A DNA stretch of 64,000 nt. Source: Omphiscola glabra. Lineage: Eukaryota; Mollusca; Gastropoda; Lymnaeidae. Position 1 is the stretch's first letter; every line of letters begins with the position of its first letter. Below, piece after piece: positions 22,111 to 32,854 of this stretch. A program made the position numbers and the translations under genes. The stretch spans positions 34,539,736 to 34,603,735 of the forward strand of contig OZ024799.1 of the NCBI GenBank assembly GCA_964017045.1, in the 5' to 3' direction. A model generated the notes under the pieces. The model did no database searches, was not told where the DNA came from, and saw only the letters and a list, made by a program, of their open reading frames with translations.

Positions 22111-25100
22111 CATTGGGCAATAATTGTATAAATTAAATGAGATAGATTCATGTCATAAGGCCCAGTCTTTCTTTGTTGATACAATTCAGAAAAGAATCTT
22201 TTTTACATTGCTTTTTATTCTTTTATAATAAAATCTTACAACAAATCTGGACACTGGTTAAAAACACTAGACATTTCAGAAGAAAGAAAACAACTAAAAC
22301 ATATTTATACTTTTATTATCTTTTCTTTGACAAGATATTTTATGATAAATTTAAATGCAATCTTTAGTACAATGCTAAGTAATTATAAAAAAAAACAACA
22401 TAAAAAATGTCTTATTAATAAAAATGCAGCAACTTAAATCAATAGGAAAGTACATAGTAACAAAATTAACTTTCAAGAATAACTAGCATATTGTTTAAAC
22501 ATTTATTACTGATGCAAAATTACAATCACATTCATTTTTATTTGGATAATAATTTGCTGTTTAAATGGTTATCAAGGAAAAGAAAAGCAGAAAGGAAACA
22601 TTTTATTTCGTGCCTAAAACTAGCATAAATTGATATGATTAACAAAATTAACCTATCTCAAAGGTGAAAGATAAATTTTTGGTGGATGGAATATATGTTG
22701 CTTATGAGAGCAACTTTGCAGAAGCCAGAAATTAAAAAAAAAAATTCAGTTCAATCTAATGTTAATTTGTGCCATGTCACACACTTAAGCGTTTCCCTAC
22801 ATTTTCTGTGTTCTACACCCCTTTAAAATGTTTTGTGCGGTACTAGTCTTGCACCCCCTACAGACTGTCTAAATCTCGCACTACAACAGGGCAGAAACTT
22901 CAGAAAATAAACTTGTGACTTAGTAACAGTAAAGGAAGTAAATGTTAATAAAGAAATAAAAAATATATAAATATTTTTATCATAACTTAAAAATCAAAAG
23001 CTCTTCTGTTCTTAAATTATTTTTTTCTTGCACCTCCTGAAATGCCACCTTAGGTTGGGGAAACCCTGAAACACAGAATATTTCATTTTTAAATAATTCA
23101 ATTCTTAAGTTGGGGAAACCCTGAAACACAGAATATTTCATTTTTAAATAATTCAATTCTTAGGTTGGGGAAACCCTGAAACACAGAATATTTCATTTTT
23201 AAATAATTCAAATAAATTTGAACTGGTCTTTTCACCTAAAAAAAATTGGGACCAACCTGAATATGTCTGTCTGTTGCAGACAGCTGAAATAAAATCTTCT
23301 TAAACATGGATTAACATTTTAATTGTTTATGATATAGAAAGTAGATACAATGTATTGCACATTATTTTGTATTATAAAACTTAACATTCGAAAAAAGAAA
23401 ATAAAAAACAAGACATAACAATTAATAATTGTTCAAGTGTTTTGCTTAAATTTTAAAGAGCTGGCTTACATTCAAAAAGTCTTACAATCGTCATTTTAAA
23501 TATACCATCCCATAAATGGATGAGAGTGAGTGAGACACATAAATAATTTAACAACATATTTAAAAATATAATATAATTAATTCATATGTGATGTTATACT
23601 ATACACTTTTCACAGCCTGTTGAGAGCTTTATTTCATAAGTATAATAAAACAAATTGTTAACCAATCACTATTCCTTGTAATCATTAAATACAAACAGAA
23701 ATCAAGTTAAATATTTCCAAGCAATGTCTAGTTTTTAAAGTAATATTTTTGTTGCTTGAATCAATTGTAATTGTTCTTTAAAAAAATTTAAAAAGGACAA
23801 AATATAATACCATAGTACATTTTTGTTCAGTTTATTAAAATTTGATTATCTTATGTAAAACTGAATCCGGAATATAAGATTCAAACTGGATTTATTTAGT
23901 ATGGTAACATTTTATAATCAACAATAAAAAAATTCTGCTGTTATATTCCAGTAGTATACACACATGATCTTTGCCAGTGCTAGGTGTTGGCAAGTAAACG
24001 GTACAGTGACCAAAAAAATTGAAATTCTAATTAGTGTGATCAGACAACTGATTTAATCTTTGCCATTTACAGTTATAAAGATAGTGTTACACGAAACAAA
24101 GTATTAAAGATGGCATTGGAAGTAAGAAATTCAGTGTTCTTTTATCTGCCTGAAATTTTATTCACATTTCACATTTTTGAGTATTCAATTAATTCACTCT
24201 GGTTTACAATTCCCAATTATATGAGATAAATAATTAAATCTCTTCACATTTATTATATTTCAATTTACGTGTGTAATAAAATAAGTTTCTAAGAAATTCT
24301 ATTCAGTGAAACCCTAGCAAGTAAAGTTTGAATCCTGAAAATTCTCTTCAAACTCCACAGCCTCAATCAGAAATTTATTCAATTGTTATCTGTTGCTGCC
24401 TTTTCTTTAAATATTAAATTTTAATATTTTACTGGGAGATCTTTATTTAATTTTTTTATTTTTTAAAGTTATTTTTTTTGGGTGTTTATAAATATTGAAA
24501 GCAATGATTCTAGCAACACAGCAATATGAATGTGTGGCAGAAAAATGATGTGGTGAATTCATATAATTAATCTGAAATGTTTTGAGATGATGTACGTTAA
24601 AACAGGAATGCACACATTGCAGAAATTTATTACCATTTTAACATTGGTAACAAAAAAAGGCTAGCCAATGACAGTAAATGACAGTTAAGAGAAAATATAG
24701 ATTTTCATTATTTGATAATATGCAACAAAAATATGTAGTAAATACTGTATATAACAGACAATGTACTGAATTAATGTTATCGCATTCAGTTCAGTTTTAA
24801 AATAAATTATTATCACACTGTTGTGTTTTCAACTCTGGTTAATATAAATAAATGCATCACACAAAAATTGTGTAACACAATCACAGATCTAACTAACTAC
24901 TTATGTTCTGGTCTACTCACAAAGGAGTACATGCATATGCCTGTTTGTTTTGTCTTTACACATAATCTTTAAAAAGAGCTGCATTTGCCCATCATCATAT
25001 TGATGATGAATCAAAAAAATATATACAGTAGCTCAGAGATTCAAATAGTTACAAATAAAATACAGTTTGTTTATAAAAATTAAATTGTGTTATTTAAAAG

Positions 25101-25499
25101 TAAACTTCATTCACATTTATCATGTGTTGCCTTTCTTTGTATTCATATCTAAATTAAAAGTTGTAAAAATAAACAATCATCTTGGGAAAATAACTAATTC
25201 AGTATACATATAACATCAAAAAATTTTCAGTTTAAACAGCCAAATAGTGTAGACTTCTTACTACCTGATAAGTGTTGTTACAAGGTTAATCAAGCATTGC
25301 TTGAATATTTTCTACTTGTTCTTGGCTTAGATTTGATCACTCTAATACTTTTTGTATGGAAATCCATCAGTGATATTTTGAAGTGCCTTCATTCCATAAA
25401 TGTTATCAATTTAGTTCCCTCAAAAGAAGGTCTAAATTATACATTCAAAATATTTCATTTTTTTTTTGTTGTTCTGGAATATAACATCTTGTACAGTAA
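22111..25499. other. AT-rich intergenic / 3' UTR of the minus-strand gene
   Basis: This is the convergent space between the WNK gene and the minus-strand membrane-protein gene. It presumably includes the latter's 3' UTR: minus-strand AATAAA hexamers occur at 24626-24631 and 24442-24447. Apart from the 55-bp triplicate at 23,052 no gene or mobile element is seen. Confidence 0.5.
23052..23212. repeat. 55-bp tandem repeat, 3 copies
   Basis: Three nearly identical 55-bp copies of a unit beginning GGTTGGGGAAACCCTGAAAC. Copies two and three start 55 and 110 bases after the first. Confidence 0.92.
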
Positions 25500-25666
25500 T
25501 CAGAGCTTCATGGGTAGAGTTTGCTCTGTGTTGTATGTTTGTTGGGTGTCCATTTCATAGGGGGGTGGTGGTGCATCTGGCATATATGGGGGTGGAGAAT
25601 GGTGAGGGTAAGCACCTGGTAGTTGTGGATATAAATGGGGTGCCAACCCTGGTTCTGGAGGTGGAG
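25500..25666 (-). CDS. CUB-like type I membrane protein, exon 5 (cytoplasmic tail, stop)
   Basis: Last exon of the five-exon minus-strand gene (acceptor ttccttcacag; stop TGA at 25502-25500; 55 residues, about 216-270). It is proline-rich and contains two PPxY motifs, PPPY at residues 240-243 and PPPY at 249-252, the ligand type bound by WW domains, notably NEDD4-family ubiquitin ligases. The gene's coding exons total 813 nt and give 270 residues. The phases (1, 0, 1, 1) agree at all four junctions, which is strong internal support for the model. I do not recognise a named family member. The architecture (signal peptide, CUB-like domain, one membrane helix, PY-motif tail) suggests a surface receptor or adaptor whose turnover is controlled by ubiquitin ligases, which is inference. 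Confidence 0.72.
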
Positions 25667-25924
25667 CTGTGAAGGAAAAAAAATAATTTAGATTCATATC
25701 TAAAAAAAAAACAACTCATAGAAGTTACTTTAATTTTAACAAAAATAAATTTTTGGTCATTGAATCAATGTGGCAGAGGAGTTATTTGAAGTCTCTGTGT
25801 GTTTACAATGATAGTTCAACATGGATTTAAGAAGTAAAATTTAGTTCAAAGCTTGCAGCAATTTATTTGTTTACTGAAGATGGGTGAAGTCATGCCAGCT
25901 GTATAGAGACACATATTAAATACC

Positions 25925-26090
25925 ATTTTGTAAAACAATATAGTACTGTATATAAAACAATATAGTACTGTATATAAAACAATATAGTACTGTATATAAA
26001 ACAATATAGTACTGTATATAAAACAATATAGTACTGTATATAAACAATATAGTACTGTATATAAAACAATATAGTACTGAATACTTAAAA
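25925..26090. repeat. 22-bp minisatellite in intron 4 of the membrane-protein gene
   Basis: About seven copies of a 22-bp unit containing ACAATATAGTACTGTATATA. Open frames here are repeat artefacts. Confidence 0.92.
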
Positions 26091-26231
26091 TACTGTGGGC
26101 ACACAACTTAGTAAAGTCTCTACAAAAGATTTATAAATAAAAGTCAATCATGAATATCTTGGATGTTGTCTCTAAAAACTTCACAAAATTTTATAATATT
26201 TGAACATTGTATCAGTTCTCATGGTACATAC

Positions 26232-26423
26232 CAGAGGGTTCCACCAGAGTTTCCTCTTCAACAGCTGAGTGATTATCTTTCTTTTTCCTGTGATCTCTGC
26301 GCTTGAAGCAGCAGTAGAGAATGGTGAAGCTGAGGATAGCTATAAGCACAACCACACCAACAATGATGCCTACAAATACTCCAATTGAGGCGATTAAAAC
26401 GCCTTCCTCAGACACGCTGTTAC
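26232..26423 (-). CDS. CUB-like type I membrane protein, exon 4 (membrane helix)
   Basis: Acceptor atccttatcag, donor gtatgt, 192 nt. It reads SNSVSEEGV and on, then a hydrophobic helix of about 29 residues (residues 160-188; GVFVGIIVGVVVLIAILSF core with GxxxG-like glycine spacing). This ends in CCFKRRDHRKKK, a strong stop-transfer signal that places the C-terminus in the cytosol. An acidic stretch (AVEEETLVEPS) follows. The two cysteines at the inner membrane face are candidate palmitoylation sites (inference). Confidence 0.78.
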
Positions 26424-27325
26424 CTGATAAGGATACGAAGAGCCTAAAAATTAACCCATGTATGCAACAACAAAAAATCATGGTAAGATGCATCCTACGA
26501 CTCATTTAACCAATAACCATTTTAATATTGTAGAAAACTTATTAATATTTCTGAAACTCATTACAGTTTCTTAATATGCTACTTAATGAGATAGCTTTGA
26601 ACTTAGTTGTTTTAGGATCAATCAAACACATTGAATCGATTTGATTTTAATTCGTTTTAAATATTTTTCCAAATATTGCAATCGGCACTTTTAGAAATTT
26701 TATTTGTGTTAAAGAAATTAATTAATGAAACATTATTAAAAAATCAGTCAACTTAATCTTGTGGATTGTGGATTTTCTTTTCTCTATATGGGGGATAAAT
26801 GCAGCGCTTTAACATCAATTGTTTTTATTTAACTTACCTCCCTTTATCCTTCTTTCTGGCAAGAGTTAGAGTGAAAGATTTTTTAAAATAAAATACCTAC
26901 ACACTCCTACCCTAAGCCTCAACATTAATAATATAAAAATGTACTTAAAAAACAAAATGGTAGATCTTAAATATGACCTAATAGAATATGACAATGGTTT
27001 ATCTGTCATTACTAGAATTTCACCGTCGTTTTAAATCAGTCGTTTATTTTCATTATTAACAACATTTCCGTCTCAAACCGCGTTATAAATAGTCAACACT
27101 ATGTGGTGCAGAGCCATCGCGTGACTTTTGAAGGCCCCCCTCCCCCGCCACTTTTCAGTTTTGTGTCTGATGCATTCAAAGTTGATAGTTTAACCCCCCC
27201 CCCCTCACATCGCTACTTTAGGCCCCTTAAATATCCGACTGGGGCCACGCTACGGGTTGGTCAGGTGTATATTGTATGTTTAACAATGTCCGGACTACGA
27301 TAGTAATAAAAAAAAACCCACTCAC
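26424..27325. other. intron 3 of the membrane-protein gene
   Basis: AT-rich intron sequence that includes the dispersed repeat at 27135-27290. No other feature is seen. Confidence 0.6.
27135..27290. repeat. dispersed repeat, copy 2
   Basis: Second copy of the repeat described at 21960-22110, with C-rich runs (AACCCCCCCCCC) where the first copy has a T-run. Confidence 0.5.
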
Positions 27326-27455
27326 TCTTCTCCACTTCTATCTCAAATGCGTAGCCTCTGTTTGAGTTGAGCTTATCTTTGGCCACCTGAACTGTGACGT
27401 GGCGCTCTGATGTACACATCTGGCTGGGCTTGGTGTCATAACAGTCCAGCACACG
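27326..27455 (-). CDS. CUB-like type I membrane protein, exon 3 (end of ectodomain)
   Basis: Acceptor ttctctgggcag, donor gtgagt, 130 nt starting in phase 0. It reads RVLDCYDTKPSQMC and on, then VTVQVAKDKLNSNRGYAFEI: the last strands of a CUB-like domain, including the GY.F.I ending typical of CUB folds and two cysteines. Joined to exon 4 by a split serine codon. Confidence 0.75.
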
Positions 27456-27487
27456 CTGCCCAGAGAATCAAAGCAAATGTTATGTAC

Positions 27488-27567
27488 CGGTACTTACCTG
27501 AGTTGTATACTACCGGTAGAGGTTTAAGGTATTTACTTGAGTTGTACACTACCGGTAGAGGTTTAAG
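27488..27567. repeat. about 40-bp tandem duplication
   Basis: Two copies of a unit containing GAGTTGTACACTACCGGTAG, in intron 2 of the membrane-protein gene. Confidence 0.8.
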
Positions 27568-27784
27568 AAAGGCAAAGTTCTTGATTAATATGTTGTTGCT
27601 ATTTGTGTTTAGTTGAAATTATAATTGGACCTAGTTTATTGTAAAGAAAAATTGTAAAGTGAACATTTGAAATTCAATGTAAAAAAAAAAGTCTAATGCA
27701 TTTTTTTTCTCTTCTATTGTTGGCTATAATTAGGAAAATTATTGAAAATGAAACTTTCACTTGAGAGGAGTATCGTACGTAGGT

Positions 27785-28160
27785 TAACTATCTCTTACCC
27801 ATGATGACCCAGCTAAAACATCTCTTACCCCTGGTAACCAAACTTAACCCCTCTTAGACCTGGTAATCCAACCAAACTAGCTCCTACCCCTTGTAATCAA
27901 AATAAACCATCTCTTACCCCTGGTAACCAAACTAAATCATCGCTTACCCCTTGTAACCAAACTAAACCATCTCTTACCCCTTGTAACCAAAGTAAACCAT
28001 CTCTTACCCCTTGTAACCAAACTAAACCATCTCTTACCCCTGGTAATCCAACTAAATCATCTCTTACCCCTTGTAACCAAACTAAACCATTTCTTACCCC
28101 TTGTAATTAAACTAAACCATTTCTTACCCCTTGTAACCAATCTAAACCATCTCTTACCCC
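27785..28160. repeat. 30-bp minisatellite, left part (split by hAT)
   Basis: About 12 copies of a 30-bp unit containing CCATCTCTTACCCCTTGTAA. The same array resumes at 30,970 on the far side of the hAT element, so it was one array before the insertion. Intronic. Confidence 0.93.
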
Positions 28161-28447
28161 CAGGGCCGGATTAAGCCATTTTAGTGCCCAAGGCACAAAC
28201 CCACATGGGTGCCCCCTTCTGCCCGGGGCCCCTGATCTTTCACTGACCGTTACCGCTGGTATGTTCAATATTATTCAAAGAAAACAGCTGTTAACAAATA
28301 TGTTTGTAGTTTGTACTACTATCACTTATATAAAACATACAATAAAGTATTTCTGTATTAAAATTAATAGTTAATAAATTTTGAAATAATAATAGACAAA
28401 AATACTTTATTTTTTATTAGATGAAAAAATCAAAAAGATATTGTCAT

Positions 28448-28924
28448 TTACATTTTAAAGTTTTTTTTCCTAGATTTACATCTAGCGAAGTTTTTGAGGA
28501 TATCGTCAAAGTTAATTTTGCGCAACACATCTGCCTCGATCATAAGACGAGATAAGGAATCGAGTCTTTCTTGTTTCATTGTTGATCTATTTGGATTTTT
28601 TGTACGTTTCAACTGAGAAAAAGAGCGCTCCGTTGAACAGTTAGAAACCATTAATGTTAAAAATAAGCACAAGGCGATTTCAACATTTGGAAAGGCACAC
28701 TCAATGTTGTCTCTAACTATTACTTTGTATAATTCTCCATGATTGAACGTGTTGTTTTTCCATTTTGATGCAGGAAACTTGTGGCGAATATATGAATGAA
28801 ACTGTTGTAGTTCAGTATATAAATTATTGTTCAGATCTTTAGGATAAGCATTTATTAGTTCTTCACAGCACTGAGATGTTTGCGATAGTGATACATCGAC
28901 CAAACAAGAAAATCCAACTGCTAC
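28448..28924 (-). pseudogene. hAT transposase, C-terminal part
   Basis: The minus strand reads VAVGFSCLVDVSLSQTSQCC and onward to a canonical hAT C-terminal dimerisation region: FPNVEIALCLFLTLMVSNCS, then TERSFSQLKR and a LDSLSRLMIE stretch. This pattern (A-E-R-S-F-S-x-L-K/R) is shared by ZMYM1/P52rIPK-like hAT proteins. It ends at a stop near 28,448. The coding sequence is cut from its N-terminal half by the LINE, so it is a broken gene. Confidence 0.85.
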
Positions 28925-30372
28925 ATTATTATTATCATTATTATTATTTTTTGTCTTATATAGCGCGGTACCCCAGCCTAGGGCTAGGCTCACCGCGCTG
29001 TACATAAAAATATTAGAAAAAGAGACATAATCGTGACAATAACATAAAATACATATATGTAATAAAGAACAGCTGTATAAAGACAAAACAAAAACTAATG
29101 CATATTCACCCCATCCACCCCAGAACTTTTACATGACAAGCCATGGACGACGGCCAGCAGCATCGTTTATCGGTCAGATGTGGAATCAGTCGGGGTAGTA
29201 GAGTTTAAAGAGATGCGTTTTGAGTGCAGTTTTGAAGGCTGTGATAGTTGATATACTGCGGATGTGTAGAGAATTCCATTGTTTGGGGGCACAGTAAGAG
29301 AAAGATCTTTCACCGTATGTTTTTGTCGCGAGTCTTGGGGACAGAAAGAATACGCCCGTCTGCGGAAGAGCGAAGCTGTCGAAGGGGTGAATAGACAGAG
29401 AGAAGTTCGGTTAGATAGGAAGGGCAGGAATTCGAGAAAAAGTTGTGGCAGAGAACAGAGAGTTTATAGTCAATCCGTGCATGTACAGGGAGCCAATGAC
29501 TTGAATGAAGTAGTGGTGTGACGTTATCACGTTTTTTTGCCTTTAAAACTAGCCAAGCAGCTGAGTTTTGAACCTTTTGTAGTTTTTCTAAGAAGTGTTT
29601 TGGTGAACCTGACAGAAGAGAGTTACAATAGTCAAGACGCGAGAGAACAAGAGCATAGACTAGGGTTTTTGTTGCACTAACTGTGAGGTAGTGGCAGATT
29701 GAGCTGATCTGATGGATGGCCGTGTATGCAGAGCGACAAATGTGGGATATATGATTATCAAGAGACAAGTTGTGAGACAGAAAATAACCAAGATTCCTAG
29801 TGGAGGATATAAACTGTAAGTCTAAGTTAACTACCCGGTACTTGAAATGAGGTGGGGAGAGCTGAGTTAGAGGATGATTTGCGATCGTGAATAAGAAATG
29901 CTTCCGTTTTGTCATCGTTAAGTTTCAACTGGCTGAGTGTCATCCATGACTTGACATCAGCAATGCTCTCCTGCAAAGTCCGGACAGCGGAATCGACAAG
30001 AGAGGGATGGGTATGAATGTATAGCTGCGTGTCATCCGCGAATGACTGGCTCTCCACAGCATGCCTCTCTAGCAAAAGGAGCAGTGGCCTGGTATACATT
30101 GTAAATAGAACCGGGCCTAAAACGGACCTCTGTGGCACTCCATACACCAAGTCAGCACTGCCGGAGAGACAGCCATCGACAGCGACCGCCTGCGTTCTAT
30201 TGGAGAGGTAGGACCTAAACCAAGCCAAAACTGAACCAGAAATGCCAAAGTAATATTCAAGGGTTTTGTAAAGGGTTTCATGGTCGACAGTGTCAAAGGC
30301 CGCACTGAGGTCCAAGAGGATCAGGAAGGAGACATCACCGCTGTCTCAGTGCTATGGAAAGGTCTATATACT
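28925..30372 (-). mobile_element. CR1/L2-type LINE with reverse transcriptase, 5'-truncated
   Basis: The minus strand encodes a reverse transcriptase segment. It opens with YRPFHSTETA, then (after a small deletion and a frame change) LLDLSAAFDTVDHETL, VPQRSVLGPVLFTMY (the usual PQGSVLGP with G changed to R), and the catalytic SFADDTQLYIH (F-A-D-D box). The thumb and C-terminal LHWLPV/LRSSADGRILSVPKTR region follows in another frame (29310-29915). The 3' UTR contains the GCGCGGTGAGCC motif and ends in an ATT/AAT-rich tail at 28,925. Frameshifts and truncation make it inactive. Same family as 13239-13848. Confidence 0.85.
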
Positions 30373-30644
30373 TGTCCTCGTCTACTCATTTCTGTCTCAA
30401 GTTTGTCAACAATGGAGTAGAATGCAGATATACGAAATTTGTCTATGGCATTCAGAGATATCTCAGGGGCATCACCATTAATGACCACTGTCGTTCGTTT
30501 ACGATTACGGGTCAAAGTTGACTTATAATCTACACCTGGTATTATTATTTTTGCATCTTCTTCAAATCTTTCAAATTCATTACTAGATTTATGCAAGTGA
30601 TCTGCTAGTGAAGAATACAAATCAGCACACGTTTTCATGTTCAC
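30373..30644 (-). pseudogene. hAT transposase, N-terminal-side part
   Basis: The minus strand reads MNMKTCADLYSSLADHLHKS and on to a TRNRKRTTVV segment, then EISLNAIDKFRISAFYSIVD and ETEMSRRGQVY. This matches the region of ZMYM1-like hAT transposases just before the insertion domain. It joins conceptually to the fragment at 28,924 across the LINE. No zinc-finger N-terminus was found between here and the right terminal repeat. Confidence 0.75.
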
Positions 30645-30969
30645 ATGCTCATTTTGTGTCTATTACTAAGGGGTTCCCGGTCGAATTAATTAATTAATGT
30701 TATTATTTTAATATTATTTATTGAAAATATAAAAATGGTTTAAAATTTTTTATAAAACTTCCCAAACATTTTTAAAATTCGAATATGACCGCATTATTTA
30801 TTTACAAGCCGAGTGAGTCCGCATGGTCCGCATTTTACTCATAACCATTTCCCATGAGTTTTTTAAATTTTTTATGCTTAAATTTGTTTTAAAAAAAATT
30901 CTTGAGGCCTTGTGGTGCCCCCAAACGCTTGGTGCCCAAGACACATGCCTAGAGGTTAATCCGGCCCTG

Positions 30970-31350
30970 CTTACCCTCTTGTAACCAAGCTAAACCATCT
31001 CTTACCCCTGGTAATCCAACTAAATCATCTCTTACCCCTGGTAATCCAACTAAATCATCTCTTACCCCTTGTAACCAAACTAAACCATTTCTTACCTCTT
31101 GTAACCAAACTAAACCATCTCTTACCCCTTGTAATCAAGCGAAACCATCTTTTACCCCTGGTCTCTTCTTCTTCTTCTTATGCCTTTTAACCCCGTCTGG
31201 GGCATAGGCTCATCCCGGTCCTGTGCTTTCCTTTCCATTCCAATTCATCTCTTATACCCAGCTAACCCAACTAAACCCCTCTTACCCCTGGTAACCCCAC
31301 TAAACCATCTCTTAATCACGGGTAATAAACTAAACAATCACTTACCTATG
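30970..31350. repeat. 30-bp minisatellite, right part
   Basis: Continuation of the array at 27785-28160. Toward its end it is interrupted near 31,162-31,250 by a CTTCTTCTTCTTATGCC... segment that looks like a short foreign insertion. Confidence 0.88.
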
Positions 31351-31390
31351 AGATACCAAGCATAACACATGATCAATGATGATCACTTAC

Positions 31391-31626
31391 CCACGGTGTT
31401 CCAGAAGCTGATGCGGTCCGGTATATCTTTACCCTGACTGTGCAGTCCTTTATGTCAAACTCCTCAAACGTAAGACAAACACCGTACTTGCTGGGCGCCT
31501 TGAATCTCATTGTACAGATCATCGTCTCATGAGCGAAGCCGCCACCGACCGGCTTCAGGGTGTAATCTTCATCTGCTAGGTCGAATGGCTCTTGTTTTTC
31601 GCAATGGCCGTATTTATCAAAGTAAA
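31391..31626 (-). CDS. CUB-like type I membrane protein, exon 2 (ectodomain)
   Basis: Acceptor aattttttttatag, donor gtaagt, 236 nt. The first two bases complete a valine codon with exon 1. It reads YFDKYGHCEKQEPFDLADED, then a TMICTMRFKAPSKYGVCLTF segment and FEEFDIKDCTVRVKIY. The pattern (C-x-M-x-F/I-x-A-P...G-V-x-L-T-F-x-x-F-D-I-x-x-C...V-x-I-Y) is that of a CUB domain, with four cysteines in this exon and two more in the next. CUB domains mediate extracellular protein binding. Which partner is bound cannot be told. Confidence 0.75.
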
Positions 31627-31794
31627 CTATAAAAAAAATTTAAACAAAATAATTTTATTTTAAAACCTTGGCATTGCACAAATAATTACGGCGTCACCAG
31701 CAAATTTGGTGGAAAAATACATACCAAGGGGAAAACCATTTTCATTAGGTCCACTCCATGTGCACATATTCTAATTCCTTACAAGGGGTCCAAA

Positions 31795-32106
31795 GTAGTA
31801 GATATTCATTTAAAAGTAGTAGAAATTCGTGTAAAAGTAACAGACATTCTTTTAAAAGTAGCAGACATTCGTTTAAAAGTAGCAGACATTCGTTTAAAAG
31901 TAGTAGACGTTCGTTTAAAAGTAGCAGACGTTCGTTTAAAAGTAGCAGACATTCTTTTAAAAGTAGCAGACATTAGTTTAAAAGTAGTAGACGTTCGTTT
32001 AAAATGAGATGACTTTCGTTTAAAATGAGATGACTTTCGTTTAAAATGAGATGACTTTCGTTTAAAATGAGATGACTTTCGTTTAAAATGAGATGACTTT
32101 CGTTTA
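31795..32106. repeat. 21-bp minisatellite made of two distinct blocks
   Basis: From about 31,795 to 31,995 roughly ten units resemble TAAAAGTAGCAGACATTCGT. From about 31,997 to 32,106 five to six nearly identical units resemble TAAAATGAGATGACTTTCGT. The period stays at 21 bp across the switch. In intron 1 of the membrane-protein gene. Confidence 0.93.
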
Positions 32107-32170
32107 CGATGTTCCTTTCCCTTCTTTAAGAACATGAAACGTGCGTCCTATAAAGTCAAACCCGGCTACC

Positions 32171-32328
32171 CAGAGGCGTACCCGGGCGCCAGCTAGTTAG
32201 TGGCGCCAAAATGTGCTTTGGTATTATTTTATTGATGAAAATAATGGGTTTGAGAGTTGAAAAAAGGAAAGGAGGGCGCTTTAAAATGAATCTTGTCCCG
32301 GGCGCCAAACACTCTAGCTACGCCACTG
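32171..32328. mobile_element. hAT-type MITE, 158 bp
   Basis: Imperfect terminal inverted repeats: left CAGAGGCGTACCCGGGCGCC, right reverse-complemented CAGTGGCGTAGCTAG then a GGCGCCCGGG block. The 8-bp flanks CGGCTACC and CAGCTACT match at six of eight positions. Noncoding. It lies in intron 1 of the membrane-protein gene, close to exon 1. Confidence 0.65.
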
Positions 32329-32363
32329 CAGCTACTGCCGGTTAGGTTAAACCAAATACGAAC

Positions 32364-32451
32364 CTGTCTCGGTCTTCACTTCTCTTAAACACACATGCTG
32401 TAGCCAAAGTAGCAGGACGACCAGCGGCCTGTTGGGTAGTTTGAGACCCAT
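32364..32451 (-). CDS. CUB-like type I membrane protein, exon 1 (start, signal peptide)
   Basis: ATG at 32451 on the minus strand opens MGLKLPNRPLVVLLLWLQHV, a classic signal peptide with basic n-region and hydrophobic core PLVVLLLWL, probably cleaved soon after Cys21. The exon ends with GAGACAG/gttcgt after 29 codons plus one base. This is the most upstream in-frame ATG seen before sequence without coding character, and it fits the predicted topology. The promoter cannot be pinned down: upstream lie a 43-bp repeat array (32,663) and a foldback element (32,855). Confidence 0.7.
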
Positions 32452-32662
32452 TGTGTATCTAGTTTGATTCCGCTCTTTGACCAGGGCTTGTCCAGACGAC
32501 ACTAATCATCTAAATTCCTGTCGAAATTATTAGAGATATAATAAGAATAAATATTTATGTGCTTACTATAAACTATCCGTTGGTGTCTTAAAGCTGTCTT
32601 ATAAGTTTTCTCTGAAAAGGTAGTGTGAGAGATATACCCGTATTTTTGCCTGCCTGGTTCCC

Positions 32663-32845
32663 AATACTGGTAACATAACATACATTATTACTACCAGTCT
32701 ATGAGCCATCTGGTAACATAATATACATTATTACCACCAGTCTATGAGCCATCTGGTAACATAACATACATTATTACCACCAGTCTATGAGCCATCTGGT
32801 AACATAACACACATTATTACCACCAGTCTATGAGCCCTCTGATAA
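32663..32845. repeat. 43-bp tandem repeat upstream of the membrane-protein gene
   Basis: Four copies of a 43-bp unit containing TGGTAACATAACATACATTA. It ends where the foldback element begins. Confidence 0.9.
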
Positions 32846-32854
32846 CATAACCGA

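Larger units (their letters stand above)
28161..30969 (-). mobile_element. hAT transposon (ZMYM1-like transposase) interrupted by a LINE
   Basis: Perfect 14-bp terminal inverted repeats (CAGGGCCGGATTAA at 28161 and its complement ending at 30969) are flanked by an 8-bp target duplication in the minisatellite (CTTACCCC at 28153-28160, CTTACCCT at 30970-30977, 7 of 8). The minus strand carries remnants of a hAT transposase on both sides of an inserted LINE (28925-30372). It is not active in this form. Confidence 0.9.

Noticed and set aside
22785..23075. hAT-like element with GGTTTCCC ends overlapping the 55-bp repeats
   Set aside because: The two ends match only loosely and no target duplication is visible.
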